The notes under the pieces are model-generated. The model had not been told where the DNA came from and made no database searches. It worked only from the letters and a program-made list of their open reading frames with translations. This document shows, in pieces, positions 1 to 7,493 of a stretch of 64,000 bases of DNA. Location of the stretch: contig CAKUIM010000002.1 in NCBI GenBank assembly GCA_934660965.1, forward strand, positions 1 through 64,000, written 5' to 3'. A program made the position numbers and the translations under genes. Every line of letters begins with the position of its first letter. The stretch's first letter is position 1. This stretch comes from an uncultured Oscillospiraceae bacterium (GTDB lineage: Bacteria > Bacillota > Clostridia > Oscillospirales > Oscillospiraceae).

Positions 1-90
1 GCGGCGTTGACGCCGGCCCCACTTTCTTCTCAAAGGACATCTTTCACCATGAACATCTTCGATATTATGGGCCCTGTCTTGGTGGGGCCG
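1..90 (+). repeat. Upstream copy of the sdaAB leader and first codons
   Basis: Bases 1-90 match 203-292 with only two mismatches (78 and 79), an offset of 202 bp, and then diverge. The copy may extend left of the window. It carries the same ribosome-binding region and an ATG at 49. That frame gives the first 14 residues of SdaAB with one change (Met to Leu at residue 11), then 11 unrelated residues and a stop at 124-126, so it encodes a 25-residue peptide. It could be a recombination scar or a translated leader of the sdaAB mRNA. Confidence 0.85.
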
Positions 91-137
91 CTCCCCACGG
101 GTCAAGCCCCGCGGGGGCCCCTCTGATTTTAATCCTC

Positions 138-185
138 GGGCGGAGTGAATCCGCCCTGCGGCAAGGTTTTCGCAAAGGCGAAAAC
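138..185. repeat. Paired small hairpins between the duplicated sdaAB leaders
   Basis: Two perfect inverted repeats lie between the direct repeats: GGGCGGA/TCCGCCC (138-144/150-156) and GTTTTCGC/GCGAAAAC (166-173/178-185). A similar hairpin arrangement lies between the duplicated ilvC ends (7152-7233), suggesting a palindromic intergenic element. No T-run follows, so it is not an obvious terminator. Confidence 0.5.
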
Positions 186-250
186 GCTTGTACGCCGCAC
201 CCGCGGCGTTGACGCCGGCCCCACTTTCTTCTCAAAGGACATCTTTCACC

Positions 251-916
251 ATGAACATCTTCGATATTATGGGCCCTGTTATGGTGGGGCCGTCGTCGTC
301 CCACACGGCGGGTGCGGCCCGCATCGGCCGCACCGCCCGGCACCTGCTGGGCTCCCAGCCGGTGCGCGCCGAGATTCTGCTTCACGGCTCCTTCGCCGCC
401 ACCGGCTCCGGCCACGGCACCGACCGGGCCATCGTGGCCGGTCTTCTCGATATGGCTCCCGACGACCCCCGCATCCCCGCAAGCCTCCAGCTTGCCCAGC
501 GCGCGGGCATGGAGCTTGTCATCCGGCCGGTGGAGCTCCAGGGAGCCCACCCCAACACCGCCGTGCTCAACCTCACAAACGCCCATGGCCGCACCCTGTC
601 GGTGTGCGCCTCGTCCCTGGGGGGCGGGCGCATCCGCATCAACTCCATCGACGGTCTGGACGCCGCCTTCTCCGGCGACCTGCCCACTCTCATCATCCGC
701 AACGAGGACCGGCCGGGCATCGTCTCCGAGGTGAGCCACCTGCTCAGCCGGTACGGCGCCAACATCGCCACCATGCAGCTCTACCGGGACCGCCGGGGCG
801 GCCTTGCCGTGATGGTGCTCGAGTGTGACGATCCTTTGCACGTCGGCCTCATCCGGGCCCTGGGCGCACTGCCCGGGGTGGTGCGCTGCACCTATCTTGA
901 TATGGCGGAGGGCTAA
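251..916 (+). CDS. sdaAB: L-serine dehydratase, iron-sulfur-dependent, beta subunit
   Basis: Beta subunit of the two-subunit oxygen-sensitive L-serine ammonia-lyase, which converts serine to pyruvate and ammonia in the cytoplasm. The 221-residue product opens with MNIFDIMGPVMVGPSSSHTAG, typical of the family, and ends in an ACT-type segment (about residues 148-221, containing EDRPGIVSEVSHLL). The start is ATG 251, about 10 bases after an AAAGGA ribosome site; an in-frame TTG at 188 would add 21 residues with no family match. It lies 4 bp upstream of sdaAA and is surely co-transcribed with it. Its leader and first 14 codons are duplicated at 1-90. Confidence 0.95.
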   Translation: MNIFDIMGPVMVGPSSSHTAGAARIGRTARHLLGSQPVRAEILLHGSFAATGSGHGTDRAIVAGLLDMAPDDPRIPASLQLAQRAGMELVIRPVELQGAHPNTAVLNLTNAHGRTLSVCASSLGGGRIRINSIDGLDAAFSGDLPTLIIRNEDRPGIVSEVSHLLSRYGANIATMQLYRDRRGGLAVMVLECDDPLHVGLIRALGALPGVVRCTYLDMAEG

Positions 917-920
917 ACTC

Positions 921-1775
921 ATGTCCTTTCAATCTGTTGAGCATCTGCTCTCCGTGGCCGGGGAGCGCCCCCTGTGGCAGGCCGTTCTGGACGACGACTG
1001 CCAGGACCGGGGGGCCGCGGCGGCGGACAGCATGGAGAAAATGGCCGCCCTGTGGCAGGCCATGAAGGCCTCCGAGGCCGACTACGACCCCGCCCGCCGC
1101 TCCCCCTCGGGGCTCTCCGGCGGCCAGGGCGCGCAGATGGAGCGCGCAGAGAACACCCTGTGCGGCCCCTTCCTCCAAAGCGTCATCGCCACCGCCCTGA
1201 AGATCGGTGAGCACAACGCCTGCATGGGCCGCATCGTGGCCGCCCCCACCGCCGGGGCCAGCGGGGTGATGCCCGCCGTGCTGCTGCCCCTGCAGCGGCG
1301 GGAGGGCCTTTCCGACGCCGTGATGGTGCAGTGCCTCTATGTGGCCGCCGGCTTCGGCCAGGTCATCGCCGCCCGGGCCTCCATCGCCGGGGCCGAGGGC
1401 GGGTGCCAGGCCGAGGTGGGCGCCGCCTCCGGCATGGCCGCCGCCGCCCTGGTCCACGCCCGGGGGGGCACCGGGATACAGATGGCCCACGCCTGCGCCA
1501 TGGCCCTGCAAAATGTACTGGGCCTGGTGTGCGACCCGGTGGCCGGCCTTGTGGAGGTGCCCTGCGTCAAGCGCAACGTCATGGGGGCGGTCAACGCCCT
1601 TGCCTGCGCGGATATGGCCCTAGCGGGTCTTTCCTCCCCCATCCCCTGCGACGAGGTCATCGACGCCATGGCCGCCGTGGGCCGCTGCCTGCCCGCCACC
1701 CTGCGTGAGACCGGCGAGGGCGGCCTTGCCGCCACACCCACTGGCCGGCGCATTGCCGAGGCCCGGCAGGGCTGA
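921..1775 (+). CDS. sdaAA: L-serine dehydratase, iron-sulfur-dependent, alpha subunit
   Basis: Catalytic [4Fe-4S] subunit of L-serine ammonia-lyase, partner of the preceding gene. The 284-residue protein holds the family segments PTAGASGVMPAVLLP (about 112-126), GAEGGCQAEVGAASGMAAAA (about 156-175) and CDPVAGLVEVPC (about 204-215), whose cysteines are the likely cluster ligands. ATG 921 was chosen because it follows the sdaAB stop by 4 bp and the protein then starts at the usual family position; translation is probably coupled. No terminator is evident before the convergent small gene ending at 1788. Confidence 0.95.
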   Translation: MSFQSVEHLLSVAGERPLWQAVLDDDCQDRGAAAADSMEKMAALWQAMKASEADYDPARRSPSGLSGGQGAQMERAENTLCGPFLQSVIATALKIGEHNACMGRIVAAPTAGASGVMPAVLLPLQRREGLSDAVMVQCLYVAAGFGQVIAARASIAGAEGGCQAEVGAASGMAAAALVHARGGTGIQMAHACAMALQNVLGLVCDPVAGLVEVPCVKRNVMGAVNALACADMALAGLSSPIPCDEVIDAMAAVGRCLPATLRETGEGGLAATPTGRRIAEARQG

Positions 1776-1787
1776 GCCACGCCGCCC

Positions 1788-2000
1788 TTACAGCCTCCGC
1801 AGCTCCTGGATGACCCCGTCCACCATCATCCCTGGCACCCAGCCGGACAAAAAGTCCGCCAGCTGCTCCAGCGTCACGGTGCGGGCCGCGCCCCGTACCG
1901 GGTGCTTTGCGAGCATAGGCACCCGCTTCTGGAATACCGCGCGGCTGCGGGGGTCGTCCCAGAGCTCTCCCAATGTAATTTTTTTGTTTTTCAGGTCCAT
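1788..2000 (-). CDS. Hypothetical 70-residue protein
   Basis: Small soluble protein of 70 residues, not assigned to a family. It is predicted mainly helical, with a charged N-terminus and hydrophobic patches (LEQLADFLSGWVPGMMVDGV). A strong GGAGGTGA ribosome site 9 bases before ATG 2000 supports expression, and the gene runs convergently toward sdaAA, stopping 12 bp from it. The pattern TLGELWDDPRSRAVFQKRVP loosely recalls short helical C-terminal appendages of some clostridial glycoside hydrolases, but this is only an impression. No role is proposed. Confidence 0.65.
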   Translation of the reverse strand: MDLKNKKITLGELWDDPRSRAVFQKRVPMLAKHPVRGAARTVTLEQLADFLSGWVPGMMVDGVIQELRRL

Positions 2001-2090
2001 TTCCCGTTCACCTCCGGTCTATTTTATGCCCCGGCCCTCTAAACTTGACTATGGCGGCCACAGCCGCCGCGAAAAAGGAGCTGCTGCAAC

Positions 2091-2996
2091 ATGTCCAAGC
2101 CGTCCAAACCGCCCCGGCCGCCAAAGCCGAAGCGGAAACAGCCCTACGGCCAGGAGTGGCGGAACGTGCAGAACAAGAAGCTGGTCTACACCGTCTATTT
2201 CGTGCTGCGGCTGTCGGTGGTGGGCATGCTCATCGCCCAGATCTTCAACCGCAACTTTGAAAACGTACTGCTGTGCGTGCTGACCCTGGTGCTCTTCATG
2301 CTGCCCTCCGCTTTCGAGCGCCGGCTGCACATCGACCTGCCCGACACCCTGGAGATCGTCATCCTGCTCTTCATCTACGCCGCCGAGATCCTGGGCGAGA
2401 TCCAATCCTTTTACGTCCACTTCCCCTATTGGGACACGGTGCTCCATACTCTCAACGGCTTCCTCTGTGCCGCCATCGGCTTCGCCCTGGTGGACATTCT
2501 CAACCGGGAGGAACGGGTATCCCTGAGCCTGTCCCCCTTCTATATGGCCGTCATGGCCTTCTGCTTCTCCATGACCATCGGCGTGCTGTGGGAGTTTTTT
2601 GAGTTCTCCATGGACCATCTCTTCCTCATGGACATGCAGAAGGATACCGTCATCAACACCATCTCTACGGTAAACCTTGACCCCAATCACGGCACCGCCG
2701 CCGTCATCATCCGGGGCATTCAGGACACCATTCTGGTCCTGGAGGACGGCACTCAGATCCCCATGGGCCTGGGCGGCTACCTGGATGTTGGCATCATTGA
2801 CACCATGGAGGATCTGTTTGTCAACTTCATCGGCGCGGTAGTGTTCTCCGTCATCGGCTTCTTCTATGTAAAGGGCCGGGGCAAAAGCCGCATCGCACCC
2901 CGGTTCATCCCCCAGGTCATGAACACCCCTGCGGGCGAGAACGAGGGCGGCGGCAGCGCCCCAAAAAGCGGCGCAAAATCGGAAAAAAAGGAATAA
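2091..2996 (+). CDS. Integral membrane protein, DUF2238/YjdF-like
   Basis: Predicted membrane protein of 301 residues with a basic, proline-rich cytosolic N-terminus (1-30), about five hydrophobic segments (roughly 33-52, 57-73, 86-104, 119-135, 147-168), a soluble loop (175-230) and a last segment near 243-262. Conserved-looking polar motifs (YWDTVLHTLNGF at about 114-125, and GVLWEFFEFSMD) resemble the DUF2238/YjdF family, whose function is unknown. The charged tail is rich in Gly, Lys and Glu. The start at ATG 2091 follows an AAAAAGGAG ribosome site. It is divergent from the 70-residue gene and probably shares its promoter region. Confidence 0.75.
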   Translation: MSKPSKPPRPPKPKRKQPYGQEWRNVQNKKLVYTVYFVLRLSVVGMLIAQIFNRNFENVLLCVLTLVLFMLPSAFERRLHIDLPDTLEIVILLFIYAAEILGEIQSFYVHFPYWDTVLHTLNGFLCAAIGFALVDILNREERVSLSLSPFYMAVMAFCFSMTIGVLWEFFEFSMDHLFLMDMQKDTVINTISTVNLDPNHGTAAVIIRGIQDTILVLEDGTQIPMGLGGYLDVGIIDTMEDLFVNFIGAVVFSVIGFFYVKGRGKSRIAPRFIPQVMNTPAGENEGGGSAPKSGAKSEKKE

Positions 2997-3060
2997 CCCC
3001 GCCCTCCTTCGGCGATACTATCCCCGTATCCGGCTATGGATTACGAAGGAGGACCCTGCT

Positions 3061-3249
3061 ATGACCATGGATCAGACCAATCCCAGCATCAAGTGCTCCG
3101 TGAGCAGCTGCTCTCACCACAAGGACGCCCATTGCACCCTCAATGAGATCCATGTGGGCTGCACCCAGAACAGCGTGGGCCAGTGCGACCAGACCGAGTG
3201 CTCGTCCTTCTGCCTGGGCGACCACGGCACCAGCTGCGGCTGCAAGTAA
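3061..3249 (+). CDS. DUF1540 cysteine-rich small protein
   Basis: A 62-residue protein with nine cysteines, beginning near IKCSVSSCSHHKDAHC and ending TECSSFCLGDHGTSCGCK. The first part and the CxxTxCxSF segment match the DUF1540 domain, common in Firmicutes and probably metal-binding; its function is unknown. The ATG is preceded by AAGGAGGA. It is transcribed alone: 64 bp follow the upstream membrane gene and a strong terminator lies just downstream. Confidence 0.85.
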   Translation: MTMDQTNPSIKCSVSSCSHHKDAHCTLNEIHVGCTQNSVGQCDQTECSSFCLGDHGTSCGCK

Positions 3250-3271
3250 GCGCCGCACTTCCGGACTGCGG

Positions 3272-3314
3272 AGGGGAGAGAGGGCCAAAGCGCCCCCTCT
3301 CCCCTTTGCTTTTT
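3272..3314 (+). terminator. Rho-independent terminator after the DUF1540 gene
   Basis: A stem of AGGGGAGAGAGGG against CCCCCTCTCCCCT with a short loop is followed by TTTGCTTTTT. It separates the DUF1540 gene from the ilv promoter. Confidence 0.85.
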
Positions 3315-3387
3315 GCCCAAATTTCCCCCCGCTGCGCCCGGCGCTTTGGACTTGTCGGGGAATTTTCCCGAAAGAGGGATTTCCCCG

Positions 3388-3416
3388 TTGACAAACCGCC
3401 TCCGCCACGATATGAT
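3388..3416 (+). promoter_or_regulatory. Sigma-A promoter of the ilv operon
   Basis: TTGACA (3388-3393), a 17-bp spacer and TATGAT (3411-3416): essentially consensus. It sits directly upstream of the T-box leader, so transcription should start near 3423. Confidence 0.9.
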
Positions 3417-3422
3417 TGCTTC

Positions 3423-3690
3423 AATAGTCTAAAGCGTCTGAAATGCACAGACCAGGTGAGTAGCCCCTTTGCGCAAGCCCAGAGAGAAGGCGGGCGGTGG
3501 AAGCCTTCGTGAACAAAGTGCGGTGAACATCCCCTGCGAGCAGCCCGGCTGAACCACGGTTTCCGTTTCAGTAGGCCGGGACGGCCCCCCGCCGTTATCG
3601 GGCAACGAGTGTGCGCCTTGATGCGCAAATGTAGGTGGTACCACGGAGCATGGCTTCGTCCTATGAAGGACAAAAGCCATGCTCTTTTTT
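3423..3690 (+). ncRNA. T-box riboswitch leader, isoleucine specifier
   Basis: Untranslated leader that senses uncharged tRNA and controls the ilv genes by antitermination. Visible elements in order: stem I with the AGAGAG/AG-box region (3481-3500), the specifier loop GAACATC with ATC (Ile) at 3529-3531, the stem III AGTAGG sequence (3570-3575), the T-box proper TAGGTGGTACCACGG (3632-3646), and a terminator stem GAGCATGGCTT/AGCCATGCTC (3646-3684) followed by six Ts (3685-3690). The T-box and the terminator 5' arm overlap, as expected for alternative antiterminator and terminator folds. The specifier fits isoleucine as end product. Confidence 0.93.
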
Positions 3691-3745
3691 CGTCTCCGCC
3701 GCTTACCCCGGCGCTACCAATCTTCCAAAGGAGGAACTGATCCCC

Positions 3746-5455
3746 ATGCTGATGAAAGGCTCCCAGATTGTCATGGAGTGCCTGCTGGAGCAGGACGTGG
3801 ACGTTGTGTTCGGCTACCCCGGCGGCACCATTCTCAACATCTATGACGAGTTTGAGCTCCACGGCTACGGCAAGCGCATCCATCACTACCTCACAAGCCA
3901 CGAGCAGGGCGCTTCCCACGCCGCCGACGGCTACGCCCGCTCCACCGGCAAGGTGGGCGTGTGCTTTGCCACCTCCGGCCCCGGCGCCACCAACCTGGTC
4001 ACCGGCATCGCCACCGCCTATTACGACTCCTCCCCCGTGGTGTTCCTCACCTGCAACGTCAGCGAGAACCTCATCGGCAAGGACTCCTTCCAGGAGGTGG
4101 ACATCACTGGCATCACCATGCCCATCACCAAGTGCAACTACCTGGTCAAGGACGTCAACGCCCTGGCCGACGTCATCCGGGAGGCCTTCGCCATCGCCCG
4201 CTCCGGCCGGCCCGGCCCCGTGCTCATCGACATCGCCAAGAACGTCACCGCCGCCACCGCGGATTACCAGTACCTGCCCGTGTCCGAGCACCCCGCCCAC
4301 GGGCGGCTTGCCAACATGCTGCGCCGGGCAAACCGGGACCTGAAAAGCCCCGAGCCCGACCGCAGCGACATCGAAAAGCTGCTGGCCATGATCGACCAGT
4401 CCCGGCGGCCCCTGGTACTGGTGGGGGGCGGCGTCATCCGCTCCAAGGGCGCGGTGCCCGAGTTCCGCCGCTTCATCGAGACCCTGGGCGCCCCGGTGGC
4501 CTCCACCATCATGGGCGGCGGCGCCTGCCCCGGCGACCACCCTCTCTTCACCGGCATGGTGGGCATGCACGGCTCCCACGCCTCCAACTGGGCCACCGCC
4601 CAGTGCGACCTGCTCATCGCCATCGGCTGCCGCTTCTCCGACCGGGTGGCCACCGACCCGGAGTCCTTCGCCCAAAACGCCAAGATCGTCCAGATTGACA
4701 TTGACCGGGCGGAGATCGACAAAAACGTCATGACCGACCATCACATCATCGGCGACGCCCGCCGGGTGCTGGAGCTGCTCAACGAGGGCCTGGGCGCGCA
4801 GGACAACGCCGCCTGGGCCGCCCAGGTGCTCTCCCACACCGAGGCCCCCCTGCCCGCCGACGGCCGGCTCCACCCCCACGAAATTCTCCAGACCATCCAG
4901 GCCCTCACCGGCGGGGACGCCATCATCGCCACCGACGTGGGCCAGCACCAGATGTGGTCGTGCCAGTACTACCATTTCTCCCGCCCCGGCCAGCTGCTCA
5001 CCAGCGGCGGCTTCGGCACCATGGGCTTCGGCCTGGGGGCCGCCATGGGCGCCAAGGTGGGCAACCCCGGCAAGGTGGTGGTCCACTGCACCGGCGACGG
5101 CTGCTTCCGCATGAACTGCCACGAGCTTGCCACCATAGAGCACTACAACATCCCCGTCATCACCGTCATCTTCGATAACGGCACCCTGGGCATGGTCCGC
5201 CAGTGGCAGAACCTCATTTACGAAAAGCGCTTCTCCCAGACTGATCTGGACCGGGGCCCCGATTTTGTCCGCCTGGCCGAGGCCTACGGTCTCCACGGCT
5301 TCCGGGCCGCCACCCAGGAGGAGTTTGCCGACGCCTTTGCCAAGGCCCTTGCCCTGGGCGAGGGCTGCGTGATCGACTGCGCCATCGACATCGACGCCAT
5401 GGTCCATCCCATGGTCAGCGGCGGCACCCCGGTCACCGATTTCCTGCTGGATTAA
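3746..5455 (+). CDS. ilvB: Acetolactate synthase, large (catalytic) subunit
   Basis: ThDP-dependent acetohydroxyacid synthase catalytic subunit: joins two pyruvates, or pyruvate and 2-oxobutyrate, in the first common step of Val/Leu/Ile synthesis. The 569-residue length is normal. The ThDP-pyrimidine domain (about 1-170) has FGYPGGTILNIYDE with the catalytic Glu region in HHYLTSHEQGASHAADGYAR; the central domain follows; the C-terminal ThDP-binding domain holds GDGCFRMNCHELATIEHYNI (GDG...N motif). The start ATG 3746 follows AAAGGAGG; ATG 3752 is also possible. It is first in the operon after the T-box and 13 bp from ilvN. Confidence 0.97.
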   Translation: MLMKGSQIVMECLLEQDVDVVFGYPGGTILNIYDEFELHGYGKRIHHYLTSHEQGASHAADGYARSTGKVGVCFATSGPGATNLVTGIATAYYDSSPVVFLTCNVSENLIGKDSFQEVDITGITMPITKCNYLVKDVNALADVIREAFAIARSGRPGPVLIDIAKNVTAATADYQYLPVSEHPAHGRLANMLRRANRDLKSPEPDRSDIEKLLAMIDQSRRPLVLVGGGVIRSKGAVPEFRRFIETLGAPVASTIMGGGACPGDHPLFTGMVGMHGSHASNWATAQCDLLIAIGCRFSDRVATDPESFAQNAKIVQIDIDRAEIDKNVMTDHHIIGDARRVLELLNEGLGAQDNAAWAAQVLSHTEAPLPADGRLHPHEILQTIQALTGGDAIIATDVGQHQMWSCQYYHFSRPGQLLTSGGFGTMGFGLGAAMGAKVGNPGKVVVHCTGDGCFRMNCHELATIEHYNIPVITVIFDNGTLGMVRQWQNLIYEKRFSQTDLDRGPDFVRLAEAYGLHGFRAATQEEFADAFAKALALGEGCVIDCAIDIDAMVHPMVSGGTPVTDFLLD

Positions 5456-5468
5456 GGAGGGACGCGCC

Positions 5469-6032
5469 ATGAATACCGCCAACTACACCCGCCACACTCT
5501 GTCCGTGCTGGTGGAGAACACCGCCGGCGTCCTCTCCCAGGTGTCCCGGCTGTTCTCCCGTAAGGGCTACAACATCGAGTCCCTGGCCGTGGGCACCACC
5601 GACGACCCGGAGGTCTCCCGCATCACCATCGAGGTGCTCTGCGGCGCCCTTCAGATCGAGCAGATCATCAACCAGCTGCGCAAGCAGTTCTCCGTCTACT
5701 CCGTGCGCCTGCTGCCCCCCGAGTCGTCCATCCGGCGGGAGCTGGTGCTCATCAAGGTCCGGGCGGAGAGCCGGGAGGTGCGCAACGAGGTCATCCAGAT
5801 CGCCAACATCTTCCGCGCCTCCATCATCGACGTCTCCCCCAAAAGCCTGACCCTTGCCATCATCGGCGAGGAGTCCAAGGACGACGCCCTGGAAAAGCTC
5901 CTCACCGAGTTCGGCATCCTGGAGCTGGTGCGCACCGGCATGGTGGCGCTGGAGCGGGGCGAGGCCACCATCAACGACAACGACGACAACAAGGAAAAGG
6001 GCGAATTTAACCTGGGCAAAAACGTCCTGTAA
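5469..6032 (+). CDS. ilvN: Acetolactate synthase, small (regulatory) subunit
   Basis: Regulatory subunit of acetohydroxyacid synthase, conferring valine feedback sensitivity. At 187 residues it has an N-terminal ACT domain (about 9-85: HTLSVLVENTAGVLSQVSRL, FSRKGYNIESL) and a second ACT-like domain (about 90-165). The acidic/Lys-rich tail DNDDNKEKGEFNLGKNVL is an extra not usually conserved. The ATG follows AAGGAGGG and the gene is 13 bp after ilvB. An untranslated gap of about 97 bp follows before ilvC, with no terminator. Confidence 0.95.
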   Translation: MNTANYTRHTLSVLVENTAGVLSQVSRLFSRKGYNIESLAVGTTDDPEVSRITIEVLCGALQIEQIINQLRKQFSVYSVRLLPPESSIRRELVLIKVRAESREVRNEVIQIANIFRASIIDVSPKSLTLAIIGEESKDDALEKLLTEFGILELVRTGMVALERGEATINDNDDNKEKGEFNLGKNVL

Positions 6033-6129
6033 GCAATCTAAGCCCTTTTCCCACAGCGCTTTGCGCTGCGCCGCCCCTGCGGCGTACAGGCAATCAATAT
6101 TTCCGACTATTATATAAGGAGTGTTTATC

Positions 6130-7149
6130 ATGGCAAAGATGTACTATGAGAAGGACTGCGATTTAAGCTACCTCCAGGGCAGAAAGATCGCCATCATCGG
6201 CTACGGCTCCCAGGGCCACGCCCACGCCCTCAACCTGAAGGATTCCGGCTGTGAGGTGTGTGTGGGCCTGCGGGAGGGCTCCAGAAACTGGAAGAACGCC
6301 GAGGACGCCGGCCTTGCCGTCAAGACCATCCCCCAGGCGGCCCAGTGGGCGGACATCGTGATGATGCTCATCAACGACGAGGTCCAGGCCGAGGTCTACA
6401 AGAAGGACATCGCCCCCTACATGACCGAGGGCAAGGCCCTGGCCTTCGCCCACGGCTTCAACATCCGCTATCAGCAGATCGTCCCCCCCGCCGGCGTGGA
6501 CGTGTTCATGGCCGCCCCCAAGGGCCCGGGCCACACCGTGCGCTCCACCTACGTGGCGGGCAAGGGCGTGCCGTGCCTGGTGGCCGTGGAGCAGGACGCC
6601 ACCGGCAAGGCCTATCAGATCGCCCTGGCCTACATCGCCGGCATCGGCGGCGCCCGGGCCGGCGTGATGGAGACCACCTTCCACGATGAGACCGAGACCG
6701 ACCTCTTCGGCGAGCAGACCGTGCTGTGCGGCGGCGTGGTGGACCTGATGCGCTGCGGCTTTGAGGTTCTGGTGGAGGCCGGGTACGAGCCGGAGAACGC
6801 CTACTTCGAGTGCATCCACGAGATGAAGCTCATCATCGACCTCATCAACAAGGGCGGCGTGGCTGCCATGAACTACTCCATCTCCGACACCGCCGAGTTC
6901 GGCGAGTACGTCTCCGGCCCCCGGGTCATCCCCCACGAGGAGACCAAGGCGCGCATGCGCGCCGTCCTCTCCGACATCCAGGACGGCACCTTCGCCGGCA
7001 AGTGGATTGCCGAGAACAAGAACGGCCGCTGCTTCTTCAACTCCAAGCGCCAGCAGCTCAAGAAGCACCAGATGGAGCTTGTGGGCGAAGAGCTGCGCAA
7101 AAACATGATCTGGGGCGGCGACAAGGACCTCGATACTGCCTCCAACTAA
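6130..7149 (+). CDS. ilvC: Ketol-acid reductoisomerase (class I)
   Basis: NADPH-dependent isomerisation and reduction of 2-acetolactate or 2-aceto-2-hydroxybutyrate, second ilv step. At 339 residues it is a short class I enzyme: Rossmann motif GYGSQGHAHALNLKDSG (about 24-40), then the knotted helical domain with the Mg-binding segment HDETETDLFGEQTVLCGG (about 188-205) and EcIHEMKLIIDLI. The start ATG 6130 follows AAGGAG; an upstream in-frame GTG (6121) overlaps the ribosome site. Its last 11 codons and the following bases are duplicated downstream (7260-7314). Confidence 0.97.
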   Translation: MAKMYYEKDCDLSYLQGRKIAIIGYGSQGHAHALNLKDSGCEVCVGLREGSRNWKNAEDAGLAVKTIPQAAQWADIVMMLINDEVQAEVYKKDIAPYMTEGKALAFAHGFNIRYQQIVPPAGVDVFMAAPKGPGHTVRSTYVAGKGVPCLVAVEQDATGKAYQIALAYIAGIGGARAGVMETTFHDETETDLFGEQTVLCGGVVDLMRCGFEVLVEAGYEPENAYFECIHEMKLIIDLINKGGVAAMNYSISDTAEFGEYVSGPRVIPHEETKARMRAVLSDIQDGTFAGKWIAENKNGRCFFNSKRQQLKKHQMELVGEELRKNMIWGGDKDLDTASN

Positions 7150-7167
7150 ACCCCGGCAAAAGCCCAG
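7112..7167 (+). repeat. 3' end of ilvC, copy A of a duplicated segment
   Basis: This 56-bp stretch (last 11 ilvC codons, stop and 17 bp beyond) recurs at 7260-7314. Just after the stop, CCCGGCAAAA (7152-7161) pairs with TTTTGCCGGG (7177-7186), a 10-bp perfect hairpin that may act as a weak terminator or 3' stabiliser. Confidence 0.9.
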
Positions 7168-7211
7168 CGCAGCGGGTTTTGCCGGGAAAGGAGCCGCAGC
7201 AGAATGAGCGA

Positions 7212-7233
7212 GCTTTTGCCGGCAGGCAAAAGC
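7212..7233. repeat. Palindromic element between the two ilvC ends
   Basis: GCTTTTGCC/GGCAAAAGC is a perfect 9-bp inverted repeat inside the 92-bp spacer (7168-7259) that separates the two ilvC 3' ends. The spacer has no reading frame of interest. Confidence 0.5.
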
Positions 7234-7259
7234 GAGGGATATGGCGCTTGCGGCGACGC

Positions 7260-7314
7260 GGGGCGGAGACAAAGACCTCGATACCGCCTCCAACTAAACC
7301 CGGCAAAAGCCCAG
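7260..7314 (+). repeat. Copy B: detached second 3' end of ilvC
   Basis: Matches 7112-7167 with three substitutions and a one-base deletion. The three substitutions within the coding part are all synonymous, so the fragment still spells GGDKDLDTASN and a stop. That is unexpected for a neutral scar of the resident gene and suggests a fragment from a diverged ilvC allele. No start codon or ribosome site belongs to it. Confidence 0.85.
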
Positions 7315-7332
7315 CTTCTCAACGAGTCAAAA

Positions 7333-7380
7333 AGCCGGCGGGCCCGCTCCGATGTTCAGGGGCCGGCCCGCCGCTTTCCC
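7333..7380 (+). terminator. Possible terminator between ilvC and ilvD
   Basis: A GC-rich stem GGCGGGCC (7337-7344)/GGCCCGCC (7365-7372) is followed by the modest pyrimidine tail TTTCCCTTCT. Leaky termination is plausible because a promoter-like sequence follows before ilvD. Confidence 0.5.
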
Positions 7381-7388
7381 TTCTCCCC

Positions 7389-7418
7389 TTGCCAAATGGG
7401 AGAATCTCGTGATAATAT
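7389..7418 (+). promoter_or_regulatory. Possible promoter for ilvD
   Basis: TTGCCA (7389-7394) and TGATAATAT, with TAATAT at 7413-7418, an extended -10-like arrangement with an 18-bp spacer. It would allow ilvD expression independent of the T-box leader. Confidence 0.4.
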
Positions 7419-7493
7419 TACAGTATGGCATCATCCGGCCGGTATTTTCCCCCATCCGGCCCGCCGCATCCTATGTCAAAGGAGTTCCTGCCC

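Noticed and set aside
188..250. Upstream TTG start for sdaAB
   Set aside because: It adds 21 nonconserved residues; ATG 251 has the ribosome site and the canonical MNIFDIMGP start.
3140..5482. 780-codon open frame on the minus strand
   Set aside because: It lies antisense to ilvB, which has every family motif; the composition (Gly/Val/His/Ala-rich) is the usual GC-driven shadow and it has no start context.
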